From positions 4,495,395 through 4,559,394 of the forward strand of contig OX336345.1 of NCBI GenBank assembly GCA_946902875.1: a stretch of 64,000 nucleotides of DNA, written 5' to 3'. Positions 1 to 10,332 of this stretch are shown piece after piece; the first letter of the stretch is position 1, and each line of letters starts with the position of its first letter. Position numbers and translations under genes: made by a program. The notes beneath the pieces were generated by a model that saw only the letters and a program-made list of their open reading frames with translations, ran no database searches and was not told the origin of the DNA. The stretch comes from Nematopogon swammerdamellus. Taxonomy: Eukaryota > Arthropoda > Insecta > Lepidoptera > Adelidae.

Positions 1-145
1 ATTGCAACAAACTATTCCTGTTCGCCTGCATAAACTTCTCACACATCCCAAAGGTTAGTTAGAATAGAATACCTCACGGCATTGAGCTCACCTATTGTGT
101 CTAATTTGAATGTTCATTCAAGAATATTACATATATATACTTTTT
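1..145 (+). mobile_element. LINE-H 3' end fragment
   Basis: This fragment shares the block CATCCCAAAGGTTAGTTAG, then AGAATACCTCACGGCATTGAG, and an AT-rich tail with copies at 2830, 36926 and 53184/54289. The tail ending in ATATATACATACATA suggests the 3' end of a non-LTR retrotransposon. No reading frame is left. The copy may start outside the window. Confidence 0.5.
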
Positions 146-194
146 ACTTTTCATTCGTTTGCACCCGTTTGGTTTACGTTTTGTCTGTAAACAG

Positions 195-676
195 ATGTCA
201 GTAACTATAGCCCGACCAGTATCATTTCCCAGCGGTGCCGGCTGGAACGGGCGTCGATTTCGGCCCCATTGAGCGAGCAAGACGTGTATTTATTGATCTC
301 TTCCGGGATAGGGCGAGCTCCGAGCAAGGTAATGACCACTAATATTCTCAGTAAAGCGACAAAGATATCCCTCACGAACTCCCAGAATCGACTAGTCCGT
401 TTGCCGGAGAACGCTGTTGCTATCGGAGCACAGTCGATACTTTGTGAGCTTGAAGGTGATGATGAGGAATTTAAGATGGTAATTTGACAAATGGAAAATC
501 AAAACAATAGCCTTAATATGAATGAAGTAATTCTGAAAGACGACGTAGAAGTTGATACGGTAAACGATGTTTTAAATGAAGAATTCAAATTAAATTCTGA
601 GGAACATTTAGAGTTTGCAACATTGATTAATACAAAGCCAAATAAATTAAAATTAGATATAGTTAGAAGAAGTTAG
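195..676 (+). pseudogene. Unrecognised ORF with one in-frame TGA (possible exon)
   Basis: One reading frame runs from a TAA at 188-190 to the TAG at 674-676, broken only by TGA at 485-487. No ATG opens it. A plausible splice acceptor (TTTTGTCTGTAAACAG, ending at 194) would feed it in phase, and a donor-like AAG|GTAATG lies at 329. The part before the TGA is mixed in composition (about 95 codons). The part after it begins with CAA ATG and is 61 acidic, Asn-rich residues (MENQNNSL...). I do not recognise a domain. It may be a decayed gene, a terminal exon with stop-codon readthrough (the TGA is followed by C, a leaky context), or chance. An exon ending at 328 with the rest intronic is equally possible. 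Confidence 0.25.
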
Positions 677-2228
677 TTAGTTAGAAAGATAAAGTTGTTG
701 AAGTTATAGAAATAGTTCTGTTGCCTAATTAACAATTCCAAGTACTTTCAAAATGTTCAGATCCCTTCAAATCCCCAGCAGCATTCTGTTTCTGTAGAGG
801 GTCGAGAAGGCGAAAGAAGAGTCATAAATGGCGTACTTAGTGTGTTTTACTGGTGGCGGGCGTAAAATAAAAACTATTTATAGCCTAATGTCTGAGGGTG
901 AAAGTGTTTCCTTGCAGTCATTGTGAGTAATAAATATTAATATTGGAGGTTGGGGCTTTCGAAACTTTCGGTTATGATGCTACTTCGTGGCCATCGCAGG
1001 GATAATAGACTGGCCTCCCAGGAGAGAAAGTTGGGAAAGGTGAACAAAAAGGTAGATAAGTTTTTGCGATGTTAACTTTGGTTATGACAAGTGGAACAGG
1101 ACACACAGAGGTAAGATCACCAATAATTATATTTGCGAACGAGTCATCGATACTGAGACTTAAGAATTAAGAAAAGTAACCTCATTATTCTTTTGTTGTT
1201 TTTCTTCATCCTTTGCTGGATAAGCCACTTCAAATAGCGTTAGTTTAAAATTTCCATTTTGTTGTTCGTTTTAGCTTCTTTTTTATTTGTTCATTCATTT
1301 ATAATGTAGTTGTCTATGTCTAAGGATGCTTAATCGAATTTGTAAAACACATAATAACATGCATTATTGCTGTGTATTTTTTATGGCTGCCAAGAAAACA
1401 TTCACAAAGAGAATATTTTATTAAATAATACATAATAAGACCACTTTCAAACAAAAGTACGTATAAACATTCTTCGGTGAGTTATTATTACCGTACTTCT
1501 GCGTAAATTGTGAGCGACGCATCCTCTGTTACAACCCATTGTGCCAAACCTAATATCGGTGTTCCCGACCTCAACGACTTTAAGGCTTATTGTTGAAGAA
1601 GTCAAAGAAAACATGCTCAGACGTCTCCGCCCTTGTATGCAAATCGAGTTCGGAATTTCGGCGTCGGTCTCACTATCGATAGCACCATAAATAACTTTGC
1701 GAAAGGAACTCCCGCAAGGCGCCCGAGGCCGAATTTCTTTGTGCGAAATAAAAGCGAAACTTGCAATTCTATCTATTGTTTTTTGAGACAGACTTTGAAG
1801 AAGTAACGATTCGAAGTTAAGTGGGGAACTTGAGGTAAATTTGGAATTTATATTAGTCACAAACATATTGTTCGAACAGGTACAGTCGTTAAACCTATTG
1901 TCTGAGTTAATGATTTTTTGATACTCGTACAACTATTACGCGAAGCCACTATTTGGGAGATGAAAGTGAAAAAGACATAAGTTTTGGTTTGAAATAATAT
2001 TTTGTACCGACTGAGTTGGTTTTTGATTACGATAAATATTTATAAATGTACACAATAATTAATTTATTAATTTATTTATATTACAAAATATACAGCCATT
2101 TACAATGCAGATATACATTTTTGTTTTTGCCTAAAGTATGGTCAATTACATGTTTCCCTGATTAGTAAGTCAATGGATTAGTAATAAATAATCATAAGCT
2201 AACATCAACGTAGTCAATTTGCATTACC
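677..2228. other. No recognised feature
   Basis: AT-rich sequence. A minus-strand frame at 1447-1866 (first ATG at 1866) matches no family I know and carries no clear splice signals. I see no repeat shared with the rest of the window. Confidence 0.4.
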
Positions 2229-2470
2229 CATATTTTTTTTTATTGAGAGCGCGACATATGGCGCCTAACCAACTATAAGGTGCCTAACGACACCCATGGA
2301 CATTCGGTCGTATGCGGGGTTTGCGACTGCCATGCCGGCCTGACAGGTGCCCATTCACGCCCATCTTGAAGGACCCGAGCGAGACTGTACTAGGGGGGAA
2401 ATATATGAGCAGGGAGATCGTTCCAGCGGGTTAGCGGGTCCCGGGTACGCATCCGTGGTAAGTCCATTGG
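2229..2470 (-). mobile_element. LINE-A 3' end fragment
   Basis: Read on the minus strand, this carries the LINE-A 3' signature: AAGTACAGTCTCGGGTCC-like sequence, then GGCCGGCATGGCA, then a GTCCATGGGTGTCGTTAG-like block, then GCGCTCTCAATAAAAAAA. It is the untranslated and last coding part of a non-LTR retrotransposon whose longer copies are at 25918 and 53221. Confidence 0.8.
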
Positions 2471-2829
2471 CACACTTAGTCACTTTTCAATATGTGGATG
2501 GAACGATGTGTGTTATCGCGTTTTCTGCAAACATCGATAATGCAAATTGCGAAGGGTTCTTTTAAGAAATATTTCATTTCTTGCCGTCCTTCTTATCTTA
2601 GGTTGAACTTTATAATCTTTAGTTATCACTTTCCAGGCGTCAACAAAATAGTTATAACTAACAGTCGCCAGCTTGGTCCAGCCGTAAATATCTTCTGTAT
2701 CCTACCCTATTTCTGATTAATGCACATTATTATGTAAGTTTATTAAATGTGATATTAGATCAATATGTGCATATCAAAGTATTTATTTAGTATTCATTTA
2801 TTTATATCATATTTATTTACAGTTCAATA
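2471..2829. other. No recognised feature
   Basis: AT-rich unique-looking sequence between LINE-A and LINE-H fragments. Confidence 0.4.
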
Positions 2830-2975
2830 TATTGCAACAAAATATTCATGTTCGCCTGTATGTACTCCTATAACCTAAAAGTCAGTTAAAATAGAATGCC
2901 TCACTGCATTAAGCTTGCCTATTATACCAAATTTTTACGAATTTGTGTTCAATAAAGGATATATACATACATATA
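2830..2975 (+). mobile_element. LINE-H 3' end fragment
   Basis: Second copy of the window's opening repeat (ATTGCAACAAA, AGAATGCCTCACTGCATT), here with its full tail AATAAAGGATATATACATACATA. The AATAAA followed by short tandem repeats fits a non-LTR 3' end. Confidence 0.55.
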
Positions 2976-3122
2976 CTACATATACATGCTTCAGCTATAT
3001 TCATATATTTTTCTTAGGACGATTAAATTTCTCATCACATAGTTCTGACGATATTGATACACAATTTAATGTTCTTTACAATTCTGCACGCGTAATACAC
3101 TCTTGGCGGGGTTTTATGAGAA

Positions 3123-3482
3123 TATTAAGTAGCACGTGGCCAGGCAGTAAAGGCGTTGCCTCTGAGAGACCTGAGTTCGATGCCCGCCGACGTGTGCCGT
3201 TTCGTCAGTCATTCTGATTCCGATAAATGAGATTTAGTATGAATGCTAGGTTCCGATTTCATGCAAAAATGTATGGCCTTTTCCTTACTGAGCGGTAAGG
3301 TGAAGATTCAGTTTGATTTGAAAATATTGTACTCAATGAACTCAATTTGGTTTCAAAATTCTATATTCATTCTAAATAGTGGGCAAAGAATTTTATAATC
3401 GGATGAGTATTTTCGGAGATTACCTCCTACATACAAACTTACAAACTTACAAACTTTGCCTCTTTATAATATTAGTTTAGAT
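3123..3482 (+). mobile_element. tRNA-derived SINE with RTE-type 3' tail
   Basis: The head has an A box, TGGCCAGGCAG (3137-3147), and a B box, AGTTCGATGCC (3174-3184), spaced as in a tRNA. The 3' end, CCTCTTTATAATATTAGTTT, is the tail type used by lepidopteran RTE LINEs, so the SINE was probably mobilised by an RTE element. The RNA polymerase III boxes are seen; mobilisation is inferred. Confidence 0.65.
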
Positions 3483-3882
3483 ATGTCGCGTTTCTCACAC
3501 AGTCTACTAAGCGTAACCAAGTCTACCTAGCTTGGTGAACCAGACCACAAGGGAAATGTGCAAGCACGTTTGCAAGATAAGATAATGCTACTTTTTTGTG
3601 CATGTGTTTTTACAGCGGTGATAGCTGAAACTTTATAATTAGTTATTCAGGTTATGAGCTGCAGCACATAAGGTGAGCTGGCTCCCTTTTCCTGCTTGTA
3701 ACAAGCACATTGTTCCATTCAAAGTAGGTACTCTGACAGTTCTAACTCTGACAGTTCTCTGCCAACCGTCGCACAAGGCAGAGTGCTCCGTGAAGATGGG
3801 CCATACGCTTGGCCCGAAACGTCGAGCCACATAGCTCGGAGTGAAACCGTGAGTAAAGCTGATTGATTTAAAATAAAACTCT
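3483..3882. other. No recognised feature
   Basis: Mixed composition. It contains a short direct repeat, CTCTGACAGTTCT, twice near 3731-3760. No gene or known repeat is seen. Confidence 0.4.
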
Positions 3883-3950
3883 GGAGCGCTCTCCCTATCC
3901 ACATATTTCCCCCCAAGTAGTCTCGGGTCCTTCAAGAGAGGCGTTAAGGT
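3883..3950 (+). mobile_element. LINE-A internal fragment
   Basis: About 68 bp matching the region just before the LINE-A stop codon (CTCTGGAGCGCTCTCC, then CCCCAAGTAGTCTCGGGTCC). Both ends are lost. Confidence 0.6.
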
Positions 3951-4334
3951 GATGTGAGATTGCGTCTGACTCGAATTTCAAGAAGTGTACCGCCAATATT
4001 ACTCACCTGACAGATTCAGTTTTAATATATGTAAAACTTCATCTATCAGCGCAGATTTATAGCTGTTTTGAAAACACGATTTGATTAACTTCGCTCGATA
4101 GAAAAAGATCTAGATAGATAGTTGGGCGTGAAATTTCGTTATAAAAATGAAGAAAAAAATATATTTTATTTGTTGAATACCTATATGTATATCTAAATCC
4201 GTAGCTTTTTACTTTTATGTTTCGACCCGTAGTTTTGGAATAAAAAAATAAAAACCTAATTTTTTATTGTTTGATTGTGTTGCATCCTACTCCAACCAGC
4301 GAAGCGGCGGCGCTTTGAAAGAGGAGTACGGGTT
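3951..4334. other. No recognised feature
   Basis: AT-rich, with nothing repeated elsewhere in the window. Confidence 0.4.
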
Positions 4335-4467
4335 GACAGGGCCTTAAAATAGGCACTTGGCAGGCCGGCATGGCATTAACAACCTCCGCGTACTACCGAA
4401 TGTCTATGAGCGTCGTTAGATACCTTATGGGTGGCTCGGCGCCATATGTCGCACTTTCTATAAAAAG
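4335..4467 (+). mobile_element. LINE-A 3' end fragment
   Basis: Contains GCAGGCCGGCATGGCATT, the GAGCGTCGTTAGA block and the terminal GCACTTTCTATAAAAAG. It is a degenerate copy of the LINE-A 3' untranslated end. Confidence 0.75.
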
Positions 4468-5012
4468 TTCTACGTTTGTGATATGTTCGTAAAACGTTTA
4501 TTATAAGAAGATGTAGTCCAGGTTAAGTTACATGATAAGCGATTTCTCTTCTCCTATCAGAACCGGCGTCGATCGCCCGGGAGCAGACACAATTATGAAA
4601 GTACCATCTACCTAACGAGTTCGTAAAACCTTTATTATGACTCCATCCGTTTTAATCGCATTAGGCTGTAAAGCGTTCGTTAGCAACCTCGGTAGGCTAG
4701 TGGGCCCTCAATCCAGAAAAACGAGGCGCACTTAAATGATTAACTGCGATATCCGACGCTAGAATATCCGGAGATACCTACTGCATCGAATAAAGGCCAA
4801 ATATTGGACTAAGCCAAGCATTAATTCGCCCGTCCAAGAAATCTTTAGATTTATGTACTAATATAATTCTTGACCAGCTGACTCGGGGGCGTCTGGCGCC
4901 TTCGCAGCTAGGCCCGCTTCGCGCTACGAACCCGCAGAAACGGTGTTTTTGTTGCATACAAATACTTCATCCGTATAATGAACAATGAACAATTTTTTTA
5001 TGAACAATTTTT
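4468..5012. other. No recognised feature
   Basis: No reading frame or repeat I can place. Confidence 0.4.
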
Positions 5013-5185
5013 TTTTTATAGAAACTGACACGTTTGGCTACATCACCTACAACATCCGTGATGTCAGCCCATAACACCGGGTGAACTAGGTCAGTGCTTC
5101 CTTTCGTTTCATGTCGGCTAAACTGAACTGGACGGAACACTAATTATTTACATAGTCGTTCCAACCGACCTTTCATTCAATCAAT
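5013..5185 (-). mobile_element. Rep-B 3' part
   Basis: Minus-strand copy of the poly(A)-tailed Rep-B. The plus strand reads oligo-T, then AACTGACACG, CATCACCTACAACATCC and GTGATGTCAGCCCATAAC. The 5' half is missing. Confidence 0.75.
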
Positions 5186-5356
5186 ATCTGAAACTAGTTA
5201 TCAATACTAAAAATAAATCTGTAAGGAATGGTCTGGTGATGGAGTAAATTTTTTTTTATGACATACTGCTTTTGTAGACTATGTATGATACTAAAACTTA
5301 ATTGATGATTTTTAGAAATATTTTCTGTATATATGTATGTTCCTCCATAACTCTTA

Positions 5357-5501
5357 GGCCCACTTGCACCAACACAAATTTAATATATAAACCAGTTTAA
5401 CTCGCTAAACCAGTTTAAGCTAGCACCCGTTGACTGTGGGAACCGCGTTTAAATCCATAACTCGCTACTTAACTTTAAACTCGTGTTGGTGCAAGTGGGC
5501 C
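5357..5501. mobile_element. Harbinger-like MITE (145 bp)
   Basis: Perfect 19-bp terminal inverted repeats (GGCCCACTTGCACCAACAC at 5357-5375 and its complement at 5483-5501) are flanked on both sides by TTA (5354-5356 and 5502-5504). A 3-bp TWA target duplication is the PIF/Harbinger hallmark. It is too short to encode anything. Confidence 0.75.
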
Positions 5502-5689
5502 TTAAACTGATTCGATTAAATTTACTACAAGCACATTTAACTATACGTGACACAGGATAGGCTAAATTAAATTCAGTTCCGGTTACGTGAAGATGTGGCT
5601 CACATACAAACCGAATTGTTCCGCGCGCCGAAATAAAGGTAACGCAGGAGCGCAGCTCGGCCATCTTCTTACTTACTTTCTTCTTTTTT

Positions 5690-5746
5690 ACGAATTTCAC
5701 GCGAGCGAAGCCGCGGGCAAAAGCTAGTTATATAATATAGGTTATC
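5690..5746 (-). mobile_element. RTE-K head fragment
   Basis: On the minus strand it reads AACTAGCTTTTGCCCGCGG followed by CTTCGCTCGCGTGAA, the opening of the common lepidopteran RTE/SINE-type repeat also seen at 44683, 54371 and 55206. Confidence 0.5.
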
Positions 5747-6389
5747 AGAGTTAGAAGTGCCAGCCACTGAAAACTGAAATTTCAGGTTGACCCGAGATAC
5801 CGCACTGCAAAAAGTATACACCAGAGTGTGATACGAGTAGTACTTAGAAGCAGCACAGTGTCGACCTAAGAAAGGCAATATTCAGTCACCTAGGTGTAAC
5901 CTAGGTACAGTCCGCAATAACAGTGGAAATAAGCCTGTGGAAAATTATTTTTTTATTTAGGTCCATGCCAAAGTAGTTCACACCAAAGTACCTAGTCCAT
6001 ATTGGACACCGGATAGCTAAGCACAAATGGCAGTGGGCTGGGCAGGTTGACTATTCTAAAAGTACTTAATGTGTTTCTTATCGGAAATGAATAATTCTTT
6101 TTTAGAGCATTCAATCCATACAAATATTACCAACATTCGTGCGAGTACGAAAAAAATGCACTGAAAATTTCTGCAAGATCTCTTTAAATCTAATTCATAT
6201 TATATGGATACACTAGCGAACGAGAAAGAAAAACTTTATTATGAATTAATGCAAGCTTGACCCCTTTTTGGACTTATAGGTGGTAGAGTCAAACCCGTTG
6301 GTATATCTACCAGTTGTATAATACCACCACACTGAAAGAAGTTCGATCAAAGTGGCTACGAGTAAAATAATTCCGTATTTTCGCGAATG
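5747..6389. other. No recognised feature
   Basis: Nothing I can place. It ends just before the RTE-F fragment. Confidence 0.4.
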
Positions 6390-6656
6390 ATGGAATGGAT
6401 TGTGTAAGATCAAGTGGCAGTGGGTTGGGCACGTCGGCCGAAGAGACGACGACCATTGGAGTAATCGTGTCCTACATTAGCGGCCCCGGAAAGGTGAACG
6501 GTGTGTGGGAAGACCACCTGCCAGGTGGGACGACGACATTAAGTACGTCGGCGGAAAGCAGTGGTTCCGTATTGCTGAAGGCCGGGAAGACTGAAGGAAA
6601 ATTTGAGAGGCCTATGTCCATTAGTGGACGCTTACACGCTGACTGACTGACTGAAC
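6390..6656 (+). mobile_element. RTE-F reverse transcriptase C-terminal fragment
   Basis: Degenerate plus-strand copy of the protein end seen intact at 40906-41250. It encodes a QWVGHV-like segment, RRDDD and then the VGGKQWF-like region in shifted frames, and ends in the tail (CTGA)n. The frame is broken by substitutions and small indels. Confidence 0.7.
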
Positions 6657-7230
6657 ACACCTGGTTTAGTATTCAGTGGAGCACTCGCCGTTCAGCAAAC
6701 TAAGCAAAACTCAGTGGGTTTGAAAAGGTTCTATTACATGTTCCGTAATTTTTGTTATCGAGTGTACACAGCATCGTAACACGCGGAGCACACCCGTGCT
6801 GTAAAACTGACGCCACCGAGGTTAACTACCGCTCGCGTTAAGTTAATTACGTTACGTTACGTTAACTGTCGCCGCGGAGACGGAGAATTTTGGATGTGCC
6901 GTTTCTGGCGAAAGTCGCCTTGCGGAGGGCAATTTCATGTAAGTAGCCGGAGTGGATCTAAATGTTTGGGTAAGTGTATTACCTAGCTAGGTGGTAAAAC
7001 TTAAAGCTAGGGGAATATTTTTATAGCTTTTCCAAAGGCAGTAATATTAAAAAGACATCGAGCGAGATATTTTTACTAGAGGAGCTGCTACGCATAAAGT
7101 TTCAAAGAAATCAAGTTGCAGTAACAAGTACGAGGGAAGTAAGCGTGGTGGCCCGACGCTGAGGGCCGAGGGGGTGCTGGCGCGGGGAGCGAGCGGGAGA
7201 GGGGAAGCGTAGTTACTTAAAACATGTATC
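6657..7230. other. No recognised feature
   Basis: Includes a GC-rich purine patch at about 7140-7205 and direct GTTAC repeats near 6850. No gene seen. Confidence 0.4.
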
Positions 7231-7434
7231 TAGGGTTCCGCATCCGTCGTACGGGACCCTATTACTAAGCCTACGCCGTCTGTTTGTTTGTATGTCTGTC
7301 TGTCTGCCTGTCCGTCTGTCCGAGGGCTGTATCTCTTGAACCGTAATAGGTAGCCAGTAGAAATTTTCACAGAATATGTGTTATAATGGCCGATATAACA
7401 GCAAATAATAAAAATAAGAAAACGTAAAAAAATT
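7231..7434 (-). mobile_element. Rep-D (first part, interrupted)
   Basis: Plus strand reads TAGGGTTCCG, ACTAAGCCTACGCCGTCTG, a (GTCT/GTCC)n tract, AACCGTAATAGGTAGCC and ATGGCCGATATAACA: Rep-D in minus orientation. It breaks off after GTAAAAAAATT and resumes at 7757, so an insertion splits it. Confidence 0.75.
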
Positions 7435-7756
7435 GGTTGTCTGTAAAGGCGGTTTACGGACGATAGTTTTACGTGATGACGTGGAATAATCGTAGTAAAT
7501 AGAGCAAAGGTCAGTAATTCTATTTCCAGTAGAAAGATTAATCATCTTGTGACTGGCCATCAATAAACTTCTGTTGTCTGATCTTGACAGTTTTACTTCT
7601 TAAGACGTTTCCATGGTAACTTTGACTATATCGATTGTGCCTCTCTATCGCTTGTTACGCGCTCTCGCTTGCACACACAGGCTCAGATGGAACGTGACAC
7701 TTTTTCGTGTGTGCAGCGGGTGTTCATCAATTTATAAGACGTGACGTCATCACGTC
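7435..7756. mobile_element. MITE-like insertion inside Rep-D
   Basis: About 322 bp that interrupts an otherwise colinear Rep-D copy. It carries the inverted motif ACGTGATGACGT near its left end (7471-7482) and its complement near its right end (7744-7755). The left end extends about 36 bp beyond the motif, so the inverted repeats are subterminal. The A-rich target makes the duplication ambiguous. Confidence 0.5.
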
Positions 7757-7812
7757 AAAAATCACGTGGTCCCCATACAAGAAACTAAAAAGTGTATGCG
7801 CACCATCTACCG
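7757..7812 (-). mobile_element. Rep-D (second part)
   Basis: Continues the Rep-D copy of 7231-7434: CACGTGGTCCCCATACAAG, AAACTAAAAAGTGTATGCGC, ACCATCTACCG. The head (GGCCAAGTGCGAGTC) is missing. Confidence 0.65.
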
Positions 7813-8202
7813 AAAACAGTATGAAACAAACAGTATGGCTGGGTGTGACGAGGGACCAATGGTGCATGGGCAGAGCCAAAATCACCTCTCCTTGAGAAAT
7901 CTGAACTGTTGCTAGGCACGTTTGAAGACCCCGCGGTTAACTCGCCGGAAGACAGTTCCAAACCCTAGCTATGCGACAGGGACTCAGAGACTGCGTCTTT
8001 GAAATAGAGGCTTCCTCGCGGATTATTCATTTGAAAGTACCTAACAGTTATATATTTCTATCCGAAAAATTAGTGCACATCTGGGGTTCGGGCCAAATAC
8101 CGCTTCTATGAGAGGCATTTCCTTTACCACTGGTCTACTAACCGGTTAATACGTGTGTAAGTTCAGATACAATTTTCTCGTACCCATTTTGTTTGAATTT
8201 TT
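7813..8202. other. No recognised feature
   Basis: No repeat or coding signal identified. Confidence 0.4.
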
Positions 8203-8437
8203 TTTTTTTTTATGGAACCTGACACGGTTGGCCACATCACCTACAACATCCGTGATGTCAGCCCATAACACAGGGTGAACTAGGTGCCATGTCAGTGCTT
8301 CCCTTCATTTCATGTCGGCTACACTAAACTGGACGGAAAACACGAACTATTTACATAGCCGTTTCGACCGACGTTTCGTTCAGTGCGGTGGTACCAACCC
8401 GGCCGGGATAAACCCTACCACTATTACCTACTATTTA
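8203..8437 (-). mobile_element. Rep-B, 3' two thirds
   Basis: Plus strand: oligo-T, CCTGACACGGTTGGCCAC, the CATCACCTACAACATCC block, then GTTTCGACCGACGTTTCG and GGTGGTACCAACCCGGCC. Divergent but colinear with the full copies at 9609 and 63395. Confidence 0.8.
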
Positions 8438-8598
8438 AGGGTCTCATTCAGTATTTATTTAGTTACCTATTTATTTTGAACTTTGGTAAAGGTCAAGCAG
8501 ATATTTTTATTCCGTATTTATGAGACCGAAACATTCAAATAATTTTAATGTCAGTGCGTAAAGGTCGCTTCAAAGAATCGACGTTAATAGATCAAAAT

Positions 8599-9069
8599 CA
8601 GGGGTTCTCAAACTTTTTTTTTCAGGTACCACTAAAACCAATATGTTTGGCGGCGTACCACCTTTATTTACATACAAGAAGTTAATAATAATATTTATCT
8701 TCTAAATCTACATTCTTAAATTCTCTTTGGAGGTTAGCATCACACCTAAGTTCAATTAATAATTCTCTTTCCTCGGATGTAAGTGAACTCGGACCTAAAA
8801 AATTATTTCTTATCGAATTTAGTTCTGAAAAATCTTCTTTCAAATATTCTTCGGAACTCACTATGAGCATTTGACAATGGGTTTTATATTGCTAAGAACA
8901 TCAGAATTCAAATTATATTTATGTTCATCAACAAAACTATCTAAATTAAGATTATGGCACTTGCCGCTTATTAAATGTCGGAGAGCATAATGTTTTATTT
9001 TTTCGCGTACCACCTCGAAGCAGTCCGCGTTCCACTGGTGGTACGCGTACCATAGATTGAGAACCGCTG
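8599..9069 (-). mobile_element. Non-autonomous hAT transposon with transposase relic
   Basis: Termini are CAGGGGTTCTCAAACT (8599) and the complement of CAGCGGTTCTCAATCT (ending 9069), matching at 14 of 16 positions and typical of hAT elements. The flanks are ATCAAAAT (8591-8598) and ATCTAAAT (9070-9077), an 8-bp target duplication with one change. Inside, the minus strand keeps a 62-residue frame (8682-8870) with the motifs EDFSELNSIRNNF and LQREFKN, resembling the C-terminal part of ZBED/SCAN-type hAT transposases; that assignment is from memory. The dimerisation and catalytic regions are gone. Confidence 0.8.
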
Positions 9070-9102
9070 ATCTAAATAATCTGGTTTAAAATTAGACCGT
9101 AA

Positions 9103-9510
9103 GGGCGTTTTTGCACTTGCGACCGCACGACACGATTTGCGGTCACGTTTCTCAACACACGACGTACTGCACACGACATGTCGTTTGTACGTTTTTCCAC
9201 TAGTGACGATTCAGCAACTACACGGCAGTCGCGGCTTGTTTGTAGTCTTCACGTGAGCACGCTCATCGTCGTCGTGTCGTGCGGTGCGTCGTCAGCAAGT
9301 TCCAACTTGTTTCGTACAGCCGCTATGTCGTCACCGCAAAAAAAACGTAACGACATAGCGGCACGGACGACATAGCCAAAAAGTCGTTTGCAAAACGTGT
9401 GTCGTGCTGTGCGGTGTCGTTGCGTGAGTAAACGGCTCATATAAATATATGGCGCTCGGAGTCGCGACCTCATTTTGTCGTGTCGTGTCGTCGCAAGTGC
9501 AAAAACGCCC
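9103..9510. mobile_element. Harbinger-like MITE (408 bp)
   Basis: Perfect terminal inverted repeats (GGGCGTTTTTGCACTTGCGAC and complement) are flanked by TAA at 9100-9102 and 9511-9513. The interior is rich in CGAC/GTCG and has no intact frame. TIR plus 3-bp TAA duplication fits PIF/Harbinger. Confidence 0.8.
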
Positions 9511-9608
9511 TAATTGTATGTATTTCGTGAGCGGAAGGTAAATAAAAGCAGATAATTTGCAAATTACAACTTCTGAAGGATGACAAATTATTTTTACTTA
9601 CATACATA

Positions 9609-9926
9609 AATTTTTTTATGGAAACTGACATGGTTGGCTACATCACCTACAACATCCGTGATGTCAGCCCATAACACCTTGTGAACTTGGTGCCACGTCA
9701 GTGATTCCCTTCGGTCGTGCCGGCTACACTGAACTGGACGGAAAACACAAAATATTTACATAGATGTTTCGACCGACCTTTCATTCAGTGCGGTGGTACC
9801 AACCCGGGCGGGTTAAACACTACTACCTAGTAATAAAAGAAGGGAGTCATATCCCTTAGTCGCCTTTTACGATATACACGGGGAGAAATGCAGTGGGGCT
9901 ATTCTTTTAAGGTACCGGCCCCACAC
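9609..9926 (-). mobile_element. Rep-B, near full length
   Basis: About 318 bp on the minus strand, from GTGGGGCCGGTACC through AAGAATAGCCCCACTG, CGTAAAAGGCGACTAAGGG and the CATCACCTACAACATC region to an oligo-A tail. Rep-C follows immediately at 9927. Confidence 0.85.
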
Positions 9927-10190
9927 ATACATAACGCTATATCCCGACAACTGAGCAGAGTGTCTGTGAGCAAGTGTCAATCGCGTGTTGTGCTGCAAGG
10001 ACTCAAGCTCTTTTAAATTACAGCACAACACCGACTACCACGTTTAGCAAATAATTCGGACAAGATACCTTTTCTAGCAGCAAGTGAGGCACGAAGTCCT
10101 ACCTGCTGCATGACTCGGTGGAAGGACCGTGGCAAGGTGAGAGGTGGCTAACCAATCGGCCTTTAGAACGGCATCTTGTCCTACTACTTA
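9927..10190 (-). mobile_element. Rep-C, 3' module
   Basis: Minus-oriented Rep-C: ACATACATAACGCTATATCC, GTTGTGCTGCAAGGACTC, CAGCACAACACCGACTACC, GACTCGGTGGAAGGACCGTG and GGTGAGAGGTGGC. The terminal hairpin is degenerate (ATCCCGACAACTG). Confidence 0.75.
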
Positions 10191-10332
10191 ATGTTTACTT
10201 TTAACAGAAATTCAGTAAATCAGTAAATACAGTAGGTATGAATTCTTTACAAACAAATATCAATGATTCCTAAAATAAGAAATTCATGTGAAAACTAAAC
10301 CTAAAATAACTAGAATAAAACTATAAATCAAA

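Noticed and set aside
1447..1932. 161-codon minus-strand frame
   Set aside because: It lacks an ATG until residue 23, has no recognisable motif and no clear splice sites. It could be chance in AT-rich DNA.
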